A DNA stretch of 64,000 bases from Terrimesophilobacter sp044464485 (GTDB lineage Bacteria; Actinomycetota; Actinomycetes; Actinomycetales; Microbacteriaceae): contig JBIQLG010000002.1 in the NCBI GenBank assembly GCA_044464485.1, forward strand, positions 62,001-126,000, given 5' to 3'. Below, in pieces: positions 26,012 through 35,190 of the stretch. Numbering within the stretch: the stretch's first letter is position 1; each line of letters begins with the position of its first letter. The notes under the pieces are model-generated. The model saw only the letters and a program-made list of their open reading frames with translations. It was not told where the DNA came from and made no database searches. The position numbers and the translations under genes are program-made.

Positions 26012-26719
26012 ATGGAGCATCGTCACGAGCATCCCGGTGGTGAGCCTGAAGCAGCAGGGGAACTTGAAGCGCTCGTGGCGCGCGTACCGATTTTTGCTGG
26101 TCTCGATCACGAACAGATCAGCGAACTCGCTCGTCGAGTGAGACCCAGAGTCGTTCCGCGCAACGAACAGTTGTACGGCGCGGGCGAGCACAATCCTTAC
26201 CTGCGCATCATCCACACCGGCTCCGTGAAGGTCTATCGGATCACCGAATCTGGCCACGAGCAGGTCATTCGCGTGCTCGGCCCGGGAGAGTTTCTGGGCG
26301 AGAAGGCGCTCATGTCCCCAAGCGCCTCAGACCATTTCGCGGTCACGCTGGCCGAGTCGGAAATCTGCTCCCTCAACCACGAAGACATCCGCGACTACCT
26401 GATGACGTATCCCTCGGTCGCGCTCACCATGCTGACTACTCTCAGCGAGCGACTGGGAAGCACCGAGGGTCAGGTCAGCGCGATGGCGGGAGAGGATGCG
26501 GCGAGCCGGGTTGCCGCGTACCTTGTCGGTCTCGCCGAGCAGCACCAGCGCAACAGCATCGAGTTGCCCATCACGAAAAAGGACGTCGCCTCCTACCTGG
26601 GACTGACCCCCGAGACACTGAGCCGAAGGCTTGCCGCCTTCGAAGACAATGGCTGGATCCACCAGCACGGGAATCGACGCATCGACATTCTGGATATCGA
26701 GGCGCTGCGCCTCGTCTGA
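26012..26719 (+). CDS. Crp/Fnr-family transcriptional regulator
   Basis: This 235-residue regulator contains a cyclic-nucleotide-binding-type beta barrel (about residues 25-140, with GSVKVYRITESGHEQVIRVLGPGEFLGEKAL) and a C-terminal winged helix (about 160-225, with KKDVASYLGLTPETLSRRLAAFEDNGWI). The recognition helix contains E-T-L-S-R-R, the FNR/CRP type that reads TTGA half sites, and boxes with TTGA..TCAA flank its own transcription unit on both sides. There is only one cysteine, so it cannot hold an FNR-type [4Fe-4S] cluster. The inducing signal is unknown. It probably controls the HMA gene, itself and the ATPase. Confidence 0.88.
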   Translation: MEHRHEHPGGEPEAAGELEALVARVPIFAGLDHEQISELARRVRPRVVPRNEQLYGAGEHNPYLRIIHTGSVKVYRITESGHEQVIRVLGPGEFLGEKALMSPSASDHFAVTLAESEICSLNHEDIRDYLMTYPSVALTMLTTLSERLGSTEGQVSAMAGEDAASRVAAYLVGLAEQHQRNSIELPITKKDVASYLGLTPETLSRRLAAFEDNGWIHQHGNRRIDILDIEALRLV

Positions 26720-26755
26720 GAGCGCTTTCGTTCCACCGCGAGCGACTCAGGCAAC

Positions 26756-26797
26756 TTGATCCGCGTCAAGGCGCTTCGTCGCGCCATGCCGTGTACT
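26756..26797 (+). promoter_or_regulatory. Crp/Fnr-type box with promoter upstream of the P-type ATPase
   Basis: TTGATCCGCGTCAA at 26756-26769 is a Crp/Fnr-type palindrome. A -10-like TGTACT follows at 26792-26797, exactly 22 bases later, the same spacing as at the upstream box. The two sites match at 12 of 14 positions, which argues for one activator serving both promoters. Confidence 0.7.
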
Positions 26798-26843
26798 GGG
26801 TGTGTGCCCGCCGAATGCCGGGCGAGAAGGCAGGGAGATTTCG

Positions 26844-28748
26844 ATGACCGGTCGCATGAAGTTCTGGATTGCCGCGGCATCCGGCGCCTTGCTGCTTTTC
26901 GCACTCGGAGCTCATCTGGGTGGGCTCACTCTCGCGCGAGACGCCGCCCTGTTCACGGCGGCAATCGTCGCTGGAGTGCCCACGGCGATCCGCGCCCTGC
27001 AGGCGATCCGCGCGAAAGCGTTCAGCATTGATCTTCTGGTGACCATCGCGGTGACCGGGGCGCTCATCATCGGCGAGTACGTCGAGGCGGCCGTCGTCGC
27101 ATTCCTGTTCATTTTCGGCGCGTGGCTTGAGGCACGCACTCTCGAAAAAGCGAGACGGTCGCTTCGCGAACTCGTCACGCTCGCCCCGCAGGAGGCGAAG
27201 GTCATTCGGGACGGCGAGGCGGTCATTGTGCCGGCGGAAGAGATCGTGCCGGGGGATCGAGTGCTCGTGCACTCCGGTGGCACTATCGCCGTAGACGGCA
27301 CGATCGATTTCGGTCAGGCGCACGTGAACCAGGCGACAATCACGGGCGAGCCGCTGCCGGTTTCGCGCACCGCGGGCGACTCGGTCTACAGCGGGACGAT
27401 CGTGGACAGCGGATATCTCGAAATTCTCGCCGATCGGGTCGGCGAGGAAACCACGTTCTCCCGGATCATCGAACTTGTCGAGGAGGCTCAGGAGACGAAA
27501 ACGAAAACCCAGCGGTTCCTGGATCGTTTCGCCAACATTTACACCCCGACGATCGTCGCACTCGCCGTTGTCGTCTTCCTCGTGACGCGCGACGTGGAGT
27601 TCGCTCTCACGTTCCTCGTCATCGCGTGCCCTGGCGCTCTCGTCATTTCGACGCCCGTGTCCATGGTGGCAGGACTCGGCAATGGCGCCCGCAACGGTGT
27701 GCTCATGAAAGGCGGGGATGCCCTCGAGCGTCTCTCCAAAATCGATACGATCGTCTTCGATAAGACGGGAACCCTCACGCAGGGCATGCCGGAGGTCACC
27801 GATGTCACGAGCCTCGCCGGCGACGACGAGCGGATGCTGCGACTGACCGCGAGTCTCGAACGAGCCTCAGAACATCCGCTCGGTCGCACGATTGTCGTTG
27901 AGGCGGAAAGCCGGGGTCTTGGTGCCACGGAACCGCCGCACAACGTCGAGGTCATCAAGGGCGGCGGAATTCGCGGCGTCGTGGACGGCCAGCTGGTCGC
28001 GGTGGGTTCGCGTCGCGTGCTGCTCTCCGAAGGAGTCGCCTTGCCTCCCGAGGCGGAGCGGTACGCCGAAGATCGCGAGCGGGCCGGCAACACCGTCGTA
28101 TTTGCCGCCGTCAATGGAGCACTGGACGGAATCATTTCGATCGCCGACCAAATCAGGCCGGAGGCCGCGGAAGCCCTCGTCGCACTTCGGTCGGCTGGCG
28201 TGAAGCGTTTCGTGATGCTCACGGGCGACAATCCCCACACCGCCCAGCGCGTGGCGGCCGAGCTCGGTATCGACGAGTTCCGCGCCGAACTGCTGCCCCA
28301 GGATAAAGTCACCGCGGTCAGCGAGCTGAAGGCCGCAGGACACCGGGTCGCGATGATTGGCGACGGCATCAATGACGCTCCGGCAATCGCGACGGCGGAT
28401 GTCGGTATCGCGATGGGTGCGGGCACGGATGTCTCGATTCAGACCGCCGACGTCATCCTCATGGCCAACCGATTCGACCAGCTCCTCCACGCGTACTCCC
28501 TCGCGAAAGCGACGGTGCGCAACATGAAGCAAAACACCGTTATCGCGCTCGGCACCGTCGTCGTGCTGCTCGTCGGTGTGCTTGCGCAGCAGGTGTTCAT
28601 GTCGACCGGAATGCTCGTGCACGAGGTGAGCGTGCTTGTCGTCATCCTGAACGCGATAAGGCTCGTGCGCTACCGGCGACGGGGAAAAACCCAGACTGCC
28701 GTCGCCGCACCACGTGGATCGTTAGGCGTCCGCGTCGAGTCCCGCTGA
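26844..28748 (+). CDS. Heavy-metal-translocating P1B-type ATPase without N-terminal HMA domain
   Basis: This is an ATP-driven metal exporter of 634 residues in the cytoplasmic membrane. ATG 26844 has GGGAG five bases upstream. The phosphorylation site is D306 in DKTGTLT, with TGEPLPV in the actuator domain, SEHPLG (the P1B histidine-proline signature), MLTGDNP and GDGINDAPAIA. The transmembrane metal motif is C262-P-G, in IACPGALVIS. Characterised subfamilies usually have CPC, CPH or SPC, so the metal is uncertain. It lacks the N-terminal metal-binding domain that many relatives have; the HMA protein at 25766 may replace it. The two are separated by the crp gene. Confidence 0.9.
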   Translation: MTGRMKFWIAAASGALLLFALGAHLGGLTLARDAALFTAAIVAGVPTAIRALQAIRAKAFSIDLLVTIAVTGALIIGEYVEAAVVAFLFIFGAWLEARTLEKARRSLRELVTLAPQEAKVIRDGEAVIVPAEEIVPGDRVLVHSGGTIAVDGTIDFGQAHVNQATITGEPLPVSRTAGDSVYSGTIVDSGYLEILADRVGEETTFSRIIELVEEAQETKTKTQRFLDRFANIYTPTIVALAVVVFLVTRDVEFALTFLVIACPGALVISTPVSMVAGLGNGARNGVLMKGGDALERLSKIDTIVFDKTGTLTQGMPEVTDVTSLAGDDERMLRLTASLERASEHPLGRTIVVEAESRGLGATEPPHNVEVIKGGGIRGVVDGQLVAVGSRRVLLSEGVALPPEAERYAEDRERAGNTVVFAAVNGALDGIISIADQIRPEAAEALVALRSAGVKRFVMLTGDNPHTAQRVAAELGIDEFRAELLPQDKVTAVSELKAAGHRVAMIGDGINDAPAIATADVGIAMGAGTDVSIQTADVILMANRFDQLLHAYSLAKATVRNMKQNTVIALGTVVVLLVGVLAQQVFMSTGMLVHEVSVLVVILNAIRLVRYRRRGKTQTAVAAPRGSLGVRVESR

Positions 28749-28832
28749 GGCCAGCTCCTCGCGCGTCCAGCCGGCGCGCAGAGCGTTCTTTCGTGGCCAG
28801 TCCCGCCGCACAGAACACCAGCGGCCGCGCGA

Positions 28833-30227
28833 TCAGGCGGGAAACACAGAACCCGGGTTCAGGATGTTGAGCGGGTCGAGGGCGGTCTTGATGCGCTGGT
28901 TCAGCGCCATGGCCTCCGCGCCGAGATACTCGGGCAGCCATGCACGTTTCAGTCGGCCGACTCCGTGTTCACCCGTGATGGTGCCGCCGAGGGAAATTGC
29001 GAGCTTCATGATCGCATCGAACGCCTGCCGAGCACACTCCTGCTGCACGGGATCAGCGGGGTCGAGAAGTATTTGCGGATGCGTGTTGCCGTCGCCTGCG
29101 TGCGCGACGACGGGAATCTTCACGCCGTAGGTTTGCGCGATGCTTTCGACACCGAGAACGAGGTCGCCAAGCCGCGATACCGGCACGCCGACATCCTCAA
29201 GAAGCAGGGTCCCGAGCTTCTCGATCGCGGGGAGAACCATCCGCCGTGCCATGACGAACGCCTCGCCCTCTTCCGGATCCTCCGTCGAATACACCTCGGT
29301 CGCGTGATTGCGCTCGCAAATCTCTTCGACGCGAGCAATTTCTGCCGCAGCGGACGAACCCGGCTCATCCGATTGCACGATAAGCATGCCCGCGGCCGAG
29401 CGGTCGAGACCCATTTTGGTGAGGTCTTCGACGGCGTTGATGCAACCGGAGTCCATGAACTCGAGCATGGAGGGCCGCATCCTGCTGGTGATGTCGATGA
29501 CGGTTTGGGTGGCATCCGCGACGGTCGGAAATGTGGCAACGAGAGTCGCCGCTGGCCGCTGCGCCGGCACGAGCCGGAGTGTGACCTCGGTGATGATACC
29601 GAGCGTCCCTTCGCTGCCCACGAACAGTTTCGTGAGGGAGGGTCCCGCGACGTCCTTGATACGGGGGCCGCCGAGCGTGACGGCCGAACCGTCGGCGAGC
29701 ACGACCGTCATTCCCAGGACGTAATCGCTTGTGACGCTGTACTTGACGCAGCACAGGCCGCCAGCGTTCGTCGCCACGTTGCCGCCGATTGAGCAGAATT
29801 CGAACGATGACGGGTCTGGCGGATACCAAAGGCCGTGCTTCGCGGCCGCAGCCTTGACCTCCGCGTTGAAGGCCCCCGGCTGGGCGCGTGCGGTTCGCGT
29901 GACCGGGTCGATTTCGACAGCACGCATCCGTTCGAGGGAGACGACAATGCACCCGTCAATGGCGGATGCGCCTCCCGAGAGCCCCGAGCCGGCACCGCGG
30001 GGAACAACCGGGATGCGGTGCTCTGCGGCAAATCGCACGGTGGCTTGCACGTCCTCCGTGCTCGTCGCGCGGACGACCGCGCGCGGTACTCCCGCGTTGG
30101 GGTCGAGGGCGCGATCCCATCGATAGCTCGCCATTCCGTCCGGATCGGTGATCACCGCACCTTCCGGCAAGGCGGACAACAGCCCAGCGAGCGTCGCATC
30201 GGGAGCAGTCGTCACGGTGCCGTCCAC
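28833..30227 (-). CDS. glcD: FAD-binding 2-hydroxy-acid oxidase, GlcD-like
   Basis: This FAD-linked oxidase of 464 residues has an N-terminal PCMH-type FAD domain (IPVVPRGAGSGLSGGA, the loop that binds the cofactor) and a C-terminal cap domain ending with GTITGEHGVGRLKRAWLPEYLG and LDPLNILNPGSVF. The family covers the glycolate oxidase GlcD subunit and D-lactate dehydrogenases. GlcE and GlcF are not adjacent, so a single-subunit D-lactate or D-2-hydroxy-acid dehydrogenase is equally possible. Its start overlaps the VOC gene by 16 bases on the same strand. Confidence 0.85.
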   Translation of the reverse strand: MDGTVTTAPDATLAGLLSALPEGAVITDPDGMASYRWDRALDPNAGVPRAVVRATSTEDVQATVRFAAEHRIPVVPRGAGSGLSGGASAIDGCIVVSLERMRAVEIDPVTRTARAQPGAFNAEVKAAAAKHGLWYPPDPSSFEFCSIGGNVATNAGGLCCVKYSVTSDYVLGMTVVLADGSAVTLGGPRIKDVAGPSLTKLFVGSEGTLGIITEVTLRLVPAQRPAATLVATFPTVADATQTVIDITSRMRPSMLEFMDSGCINAVEDLTKMGLDRSAAGMLIVQSDEPGSSAAAEIARVEEICERNHATEVYSTEDPEEGEAFVMARRMVLPAIEKLGTLLLEDVGVPVSRLGDLVLGVESIAQTYGVKIPVVAHAGDGNTHPQILLDPADPVQQECARQAFDAIMKLAISLGGTITGEHGVGRLKRAWLPEYLGAEAMALNQRIKTALDPLNILNPGSVFPA

Positions 30228-30622
30228 CAGAACTCGAGCTGAATGTTATCGGGGTCGCGAAACACGAGCGCAGCGCCCGAGCCCGAGGCGCTGTCCGTAA
30301 CGGGTGAGTGCTTAACTCCGAGCTTCGCGAGCCGCTCCTGCCACGCGTCAAGCGTGTCGCGATCCGGCACTCCGAACCCCACGTGGTCCAGCCCAGGGCG
30401 GTGCTCATCGAATCGATCTCCCACCGTCTCGTTGTGTTGATTGAGGCCGATGATGAGCCCGCTGGGCTCGTGCACGAGCACGATCATGATGCGGTTGTCC
30501 AGATCCGCTCGCCGAGCGCGGCGCAGACCGAGAACGTCGCAATACCAGGTTGCGCTCTTTTCGACATCCGTCACGGAAAGGTCGAGGTGGGAAATGGCAG
30601 TGAACGTAGTCATGGTTCCCAT
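30212..30622 (-). CDS. VOC-superfamily (glyoxalase-like) protein
   Basis: This 136-residue protein carries one vicinal-oxygen-chelate fold built from two beta-alpha-beta3 modules. Metal-ligand candidates are the H in ISHLDLSVTD, the H in LDHVGFGVPD and the final E in IQLEFWW. Members include glyoxalase I and dioxygenases; the substrate is unknown. Two starts three codons apart (ATG 30622 and MTTFTAI) cannot be separated. It is the upstream gene of a pair with the GlcD-like oxidase. A methylglyoxal-to-lactate connection is possible but speculative. Confidence 0.8.
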   Translation of the reverse strand: MGTMTTFTAISHLDLSVTDVEKSATWYCDVLGLRRARRADLDNRIMIVLVHEPSGLIIGLNQHNETVGDRFDEHRPGLDHVGFGVPDRDTLDAWQERLAKLGVKHSPVTDSASGSGAALVFRDPDNIQLEFWWTAP

Positions 30623-30693
30623 TGTGCCCGCCGTCGGTCATGGCGGCAGGAAATGTGCTGGCTTTTGGGAGGTCTTTGGCGTTGAATGGGGTC

Positions 30694-31314
30694 ATGGCAT
30701 CCCGCCACCATCAGGATTACCGCACGCTGGCTTCGCTCAGCAGAATCAACCTGCTCCACGAGCTCCAACAGCACGGGGCGAAGACCATTGCGGAATTGGC
30801 GGCATCAACCGGGTTGCATCACAATACGGCGCGCGAACACCTCCACCGCCTCATCGATGCCGGCTTCGTCGACTCGGAACCGGTACCCACGGTCACCAAG
30901 GGTCGACCCAAACTTCGGTACCGCGCAGCCAGGGGCGCAGACAATCCGGCGCGCCGCAGGCGGCAACTCGCTGCGGACCAGCGCACCGACATGATGCGGC
31001 GGATGCTTCCCCTTGAAGACGTGTCCGCCGAGCGCACTCCCAAGTCACGGCAGCTCGACACTCTCGACGATCACATGGAACAGTGCGGCTTCGACGCGGA
31101 AGTCAATGCTGACGCGACCCACATGATCACCCACGACTGTCCGTTCGCGGGCCTCGCAAAAGATCACCCGCAAGTCTGCGATGTTCACTTCGCGCTCGTC
31201 AAGGAGGCCCTCGACGTGGATGACGGTCCGCTGAGAGCGCGGGAGCTTCATCCCTTTGCCGGCCCCAGAACCTGCGTTGTCGATCTGGAAGATGGCTCGC
31301 TCGCCACGGAGTGA
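30694..31314 (+). CDS. HTH regulator with SufR-like cysteine spacing
   Basis: This protein of about 206 residues has an N-terminal winged helix (LSRINLLHELQQHG, TIAELAASTGLHHNTAREHLHRLIDAGFV) and a C-terminal effector domain. The C-terminal half has four cysteines. Two are separated by exactly 12 residues (DCPFAGLAKDHPQVC), with one further upstream (QCGFDAE) and one near the end (RTCVVDLEDG). SufR-type regulators hold an iron-sulfur cluster with a CX12C core, so a redox or NO-sensing cluster is plausible. It sits 120 bases before narG on the same strand and is a good candidate regulator of nitrate respiration. ATG 30694 is preferred; TTG 30682, with GGAGG upstream, is the alternative. Confidence 0.75.
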   Translation: MASRHHQDYRTLASLSRINLLHELQQHGAKTIAELAASTGLHHNTAREHLHRLIDAGFVDSEPVPTVTKGRPKLRYRAARGADNPARRRRQLAADQRTDMMRRMLPLEDVSAERTPKSRQLDTLDDHMEQCGFDAEVNADATHMITHDCPFAGLAKDHPQVCDVHFALVKEALDVDDGPLRARELHPFAGPRTCVVDLEDGSLATE

Positions 31315-31349
31315 CCCCGGCAGACCGGATTTATCACGGTCTTTTCACG

Positions 31350-31366
31350 TTGCTGACGCGGAGCAA
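31350..31366 (+). promoter_or_regulatory. Inverted repeat upstream of narG, candidate operator
   Basis: TTGCT and AGCAA form arms around a seven-base centre. The symmetry extends outward to ACGTTGCT and AGCAAACGT with a single extra A. It lies 69-85 bases before the narG GTG, in the 120-base gap that follows the Cys-containing regulator gene, which suggests that regulator as the binder. No Crp/Fnr box was found in this gap. Confidence 0.45.
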
Positions 31367-31434
31367 ACGTTGGAGACTTCAGTACAAGGACGCGTCCGCG
31401 ACCGCGGGGCGCCCCGAGTATTACAGGAGCCGCC

Positions 31435-34400
31435 GTGAGCACTCGCAAGGATGCAACCACCACTCGTTCGGGAACTGACGGCCTGCTGGCCGACACCCTC
31501 CTCAATTTGGGCCGGTTCCTTCGTCCCGGTGAAGTCTCCGAAGACTTACGTTCCGTGTTTCTCAAGGGCGGCCGCGAGGCAGACTCCTTCTATCGCGACC
31601 GCTGGTCGCACGACAAAGAGGTGCGCTCCACTCACGGCGTGAACTGCACCGGCTCGTGCTCGTGGAAGGTGTACGTCAAAGACGGCATCATCACGTGGGA
31701 GACGCAGCAAACCGACTACCCGCTCGTCGGCCCAGATTCCCCGGAATACGAGCCGCGCGGCTGCCCCCGCGGTGCCGCGTTCAGCTGGTACACCTACTCC
31801 CCCACGCGCATCAAATACCCCTATGTTCGCGGTGTTTTGCTGGAAGCCTTCCGCAAAGCGAAAGCCAGGACGGGCGACCCGGTGCTCGCATGGCAAGAGG
31901 TCACCGAAAACCCGGAAACGGCGAAGGCGTACAAGCAGGCGCGCGGAAAGGGCGGCCTGGTTCGCGCAAGCTGGGATGAAGCATCCGAAATCGTCGCCGC
32001 AGCGCACGTGCACACGATCAAAAAGTACGGCCCCGACCGCATCGCAGGCTTCTCCCCGATTCCTGCGATGTCGATCGTGTCGCACGGTGTCGGTTCGCGA
32101 TTCGTCACCATGCTCGGCGGAACGATGCTCTCCTTCTACGACTGGTACGCGGACCTTCCGGTTGCCTCGCCGCAGGTGTTCGGCGACCAGACGGACGTTC
32201 CAGAGTCCGCTGACTGGTGGAACTCCTCGTACCTCATGATGTGGGGATCGAACGTTCCCGTGACTCGCACGCCGGATGCGCACTTCATGGTGGAGGCCCG
32301 CTATCGCGGCCAAAAGGTCATCGTCGTTTCCCCGGACTACGCGGACAACACCAAGTTCGCGGACGAGTGGATCGCCACCCACCCGGGAACGGATGGCGCC
32401 CTCGCGATTGCGATGGGGCACGTCATCCTCAAGGAATTCCTGCTCGAACGCAAGACGCCCATGTTCATCGACTACATGAAGAAGTTCAGCGACTCGGCGT
32501 ACCTCATCGAACTCGTCAAGCGCGGAGACGCCTGGGTTCCCGGCAAGTTCCTCATGGCGGATGCCCTCCCCGGCAAGGAATCCAAAGTTGCCAATGCTGC
32601 GCACAAGCCCGTCCTGCTCGATCAGAATGCGAAGCCCGTCGTACCCAACGGCTCGATCGGCCACCGGTTCTCCGAAGAAGACGCCGGACTGTGGAACCTC
32701 GACCTCGGTGATGTGGACCCGTTGCTTTCGATCGCCGACGCGAAAGACTACGACAAAAAGTCGGTCGCCATCGACCTGCCGCGGTTCGACCTCACGCCCG
32801 AGCCGGGCCAGGAGCACGCGGGTGGTTCCGGAACCATTCGTCGCGGTGTTCCCGTGCGCGAGGTTGCCGGCCGCACGGTCACCACGGTGTTCGACCTGCT
32901 CCTGGCGCAATATGGAGTTGGCCGCGACGGTCTGCCCGGCGTATGGCCGACGGGCTACGACGACGCCTCCTCGCCGGGTACGCCGGCGTGGCAGGAATCG
33001 ATAACATCCGTGCCCGCGAATGCCGCCGAGCGCATCGGCCGTGAGTTCGCGCAGAACGCCGAAGACTCTGGCGGCCGGTCCATGATTCTCATGGGCGCGG
33101 GCACGAACCACTGGTTCCACTCCGACCTCATCTATCGTTCGTTCCTCGCCCTCACGACGATGACGGGCTGCCAGGGAAAGAACGGTGGCGGTTGGGCCCA
33201 CTACGTGGGCCAGGAGAAGGTGCGCCCGCTCACCGGATGGACGCAATACGCGTTCGGACTCGACTGGGCGAGACCACCCCGCCAAATGATCAGTACCGCG
33301 TTCTGGTACCTCGCTACCGATCAGTGGCGTTACGACGGATTGCCGGCCGACGCGCTCTCCTCGGAGCTCGGCAACGGCCTGTTCGCCGACCGCACCACGG
33401 CAGACACTCTCGTCGAATCGGCGAAGCGCGGATGGATGCCGAGCTTCCCGACGTTCAACCGAAACTCTCTCGACATCGTGCCGCAGGCAGAAAAAGCCGG
33501 TGTCGAACCGGCCAAGTACGTCATCGACCAGCTCACGAGCGGTGAGATGCGGTACGCGTGCGAGGACCCGGACTCACCGGAGAACTTCCCTCGCGTGCTC
33601 AACGTGTGGCGAGCCAACATCATCGGCTCGTCCGGCAAGGGAAACGAGTACTTCCTCAAGCACCTGCTGGGCACCGATTCCGCCATCCGCGGCGAGGAGT
33701 CACCGCAGGAGCGCCGGCCGAAGACCATCGACTGGCACGAACACGCCCCGGAGGGCAAGCTCGACCTGATGGTCACGAGCGACTTCCGGAACACCTCCAC
33801 GACGACGTTTAGCGACGTGGTTCTGCCGCCCGCAACGTGGTATGAGAAGCATGACCTGTCGACGACGGACATGCATCCGTTCATCCACACGTTCAACCCG
33901 GCAATCGCTCCGCCTTGGGAGGCGAAGACCGACTTCGCCATCTTCCACCTGCTGGCAAAAAAGATCTCCGAATACGCAGTGGAGCACCTCGGAGTGCGTC
34001 AGGACCTCGTGGCGGCACCGTTGCAACACGACACGCCCGATGCGCTCTCGACGCCGCACGGAGTGGTCGTCGAGAATCCGAAGCTGGTTCCCGGAGTGAC
34101 GATGCCCAAGCTCATCGTCATTGAGCGCGATTACCCGGCATTCGCCGACCGCCTGGCGGCCCTCGGTCCGCTCTCCGAAAAGCTCGGACTCATCACGAAG
34201 GGCGTCAAGTTCAACCCGGATGTCGAGGTCGCCGATCTCGCCCACCGCAACGGGGTCGTCGCGAGCGGTCCGACGAAGGGCCGCCCCCGTCTCGACACCG
34301 ACCGGCGCGCCGAGGAAATGGTGCTGGCGTTCTCGGGCACCACGAATGGCCGCCTCGGCACGCAGGGTTTCCGAGTGCTTGAGAAACAGACCGGACAGAA

Positions 34401-35190
34401 ACTCGCGCACCTCGCGAGCGACAACGAGGGCAGGAGATTCACCCTCAAGGATGTCTCCGATGCCCCGATGCCCGTGCTCACCTCCCCGGAATGGTCGGGC
34501 AGCGAACACGGCGGGCGGCGTTACAGCGCCTTCGTCGTGAACGTCGAACACTTGAAGCCGTGGCACACGCTCACGGGGCGCCAGCACTTCTATCTGGATC
34601 ACGACTGGATGGCGGAGCTCGGCGAACAGTTGCCCGTGTACCGCCCGCCGCTGGACATGCACCGCCTCTTCGATGGCTATCAACCCATCGGCTCGACGGA
34701 GAAGACCGGCGCGCACGGCTCCGAAGGCAAAGCCGAGGTCACGGTGCGCTACCTCACGCCGCACTCGAAGTGGTCCATCCACTCCGAGTACCAGGACAAC
34801 CTCATGATGCTCGTGCTCTCTCGAGGAGGCCCCACGATCTGGATGTCGCCGCTTGATGCCGACAAGATCGGCGTGAGGGACAACGAGTGGATCGAGTCCT
34901 ACAACCGCAACGGGGTTGTCGTAGCGAGGGCGATCGTCTCGCACCGGATGCCCGAAGGCACCGTGTACATGTACCACGCGAAGGATCGCACCATCAACGT
35001 GCCGGTCGCGGAGACATCCGGCCAGCGCGGTGGGACCAACAACTCTCTTACGCGAATCCTGCTGAAGCCGAGCCACCTCATCGGTGGTTACGCCCAGCTG
35101 TCGTTCGCGTTCAACTATCTCGGACCGACCGGGAACCAGCGCGACGAAGTCACCGTGATACGTCGCCGCAGCCAGGAGGTGGAGTACTGA
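31435..35190 (+). CDS. narG: Respiratory nitrate reductase alpha subunit
   Basis: This is the catalytic subunit of the membrane-bound nitrate reductase, which reduces nitrate to nitrite with quinol electrons. The protein has 1251 residues, as usual. The FS0 [4Fe-4S] site is H67-x3-C71-x3-C75 with C110 in RGCPRG. The DWYADLPVASPQVFG region contains the aspartate that binds molybdenum. The bis-MGD domain follows (SPIPAMSIVSHGVG, GTNHWFHSD). GTG 31435 has AGGAG seven bases upstream. No twin-arginine signal is evident at the N-terminus, as expected for a cytoplasm-facing NarG. Its TGA overlaps the narH ATG, and the operon continues narHJI-narK. Confidence 0.98.
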   Translation: MSTRKDATTTRSGTDGLLADTLLNLGRFLRPGEVSEDLRSVFLKGGREADSFYRDRWSHDKEVRSTHGVNCTGSCSWKVYVKDGIITWETQQTDYPLVGPDSPEYEPRGCPRGAAFSWYTYSPTRIKYPYVRGVLLEAFRKAKARTGDPVLAWQEVTENPETAKAYKQARGKGGLVRASWDEASEIVAAAHVHTIKKYGPDRIAGFSPIPAMSIVSHGVGSRFVTMLGGTMLSFYDWYADLPVASPQVFGDQTDVPESADWWNSSYLMMWGSNVPVTRTPDAHFMVEARYRGQKVIVVSPDYADNTKFADEWIATHPGTDGALAIAMGHVILKEFLLERKTPMFIDYMKKFSDSAYLIELVKRGDAWVPGKFLMADALPGKESKVANAAHKPVLLDQNAKPVVPNGSIGHRFSEEDAGLWNLDLGDVDPLLSIADAKDYDKKSVAIDLPRFDLTPEPGQEHAGGSGTIRRGVPVREVAGRTVTTVFDLLLAQYGVGRDGLPGVWPTGYDDASSPGTPAWQESITSVPANAAERIGREFAQNAEDSGGRSMILMGAGTNHWFHSDLIYRSFLALTTMTGCQGKNGGGWAHYVGQEKVRPLTGWTQYAFGLDWARPPRQMISTAFWYLATDQWRYDGLPADALSSELGNGLFADRTTADTLVESAKRGWMPSFPTFNRNSLDIVPQAEKAGVEPAKYVIDQLTSGEMRYACEDPDSPENFPRVLNVWRANIIGSSGKGNEYFLKHLLGTDSAIRGEESPQERRPKTIDWHEHAPEGKLDLMVTSDFRNTSTTTFSDVVLPPATWYEKHDLSTTDMHPFIHTFNPAIAPPWEAKTDFAIFHLLAKKISEYAVEHLGVRQDLVAAPLQHDTPDALSTPHGVVVENPKLVPGVTMPKLIVIERDYPAFADRLAALGPLSEKLGLITKGVKFNPDVEVADLAHRNGVVASGPTKGRPRLDTDRRAEEMVLAFSGTTNGRLGTQGFRVLEKQTGQKLAHLASDNEGRRFTLKDVSDAPMPVLTSPEWSGSEHGGRRYSAFVVNVEHLKPWHTLTGRQHFYLDHDWMAELGEQLPVYRPPLDMHRLFDGYQPIGSTEKTGAHGSEGKAEVTVRYLTPHSKWSIHSEYQDNLMMLVLSRGGPTIWMSPLDADKIGVRDNEWIESYNRNGVVVARAIVSHRMPEGTVYMYHAKDRTINVPVAETSGQRGGTNNSLTRILLKPSHLIGGYAQLSFAFNYLGPTGNQRDEVTVIRRRSQEVEY

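Noticed and set aside
31315..31434. A Crp/Fnr box ahead of narG
   Set aside because: No TTGAN6TCAA-type site is present in this gap, only the unrelated TTGCT/AGCAA palindrome.
31546..33285. A 579-codon open frame on the minus strand within narG
   Set aside because: It is an antisense shadow of narG produced by the GC-rich third positions; it shows no family motif and narG is certain.
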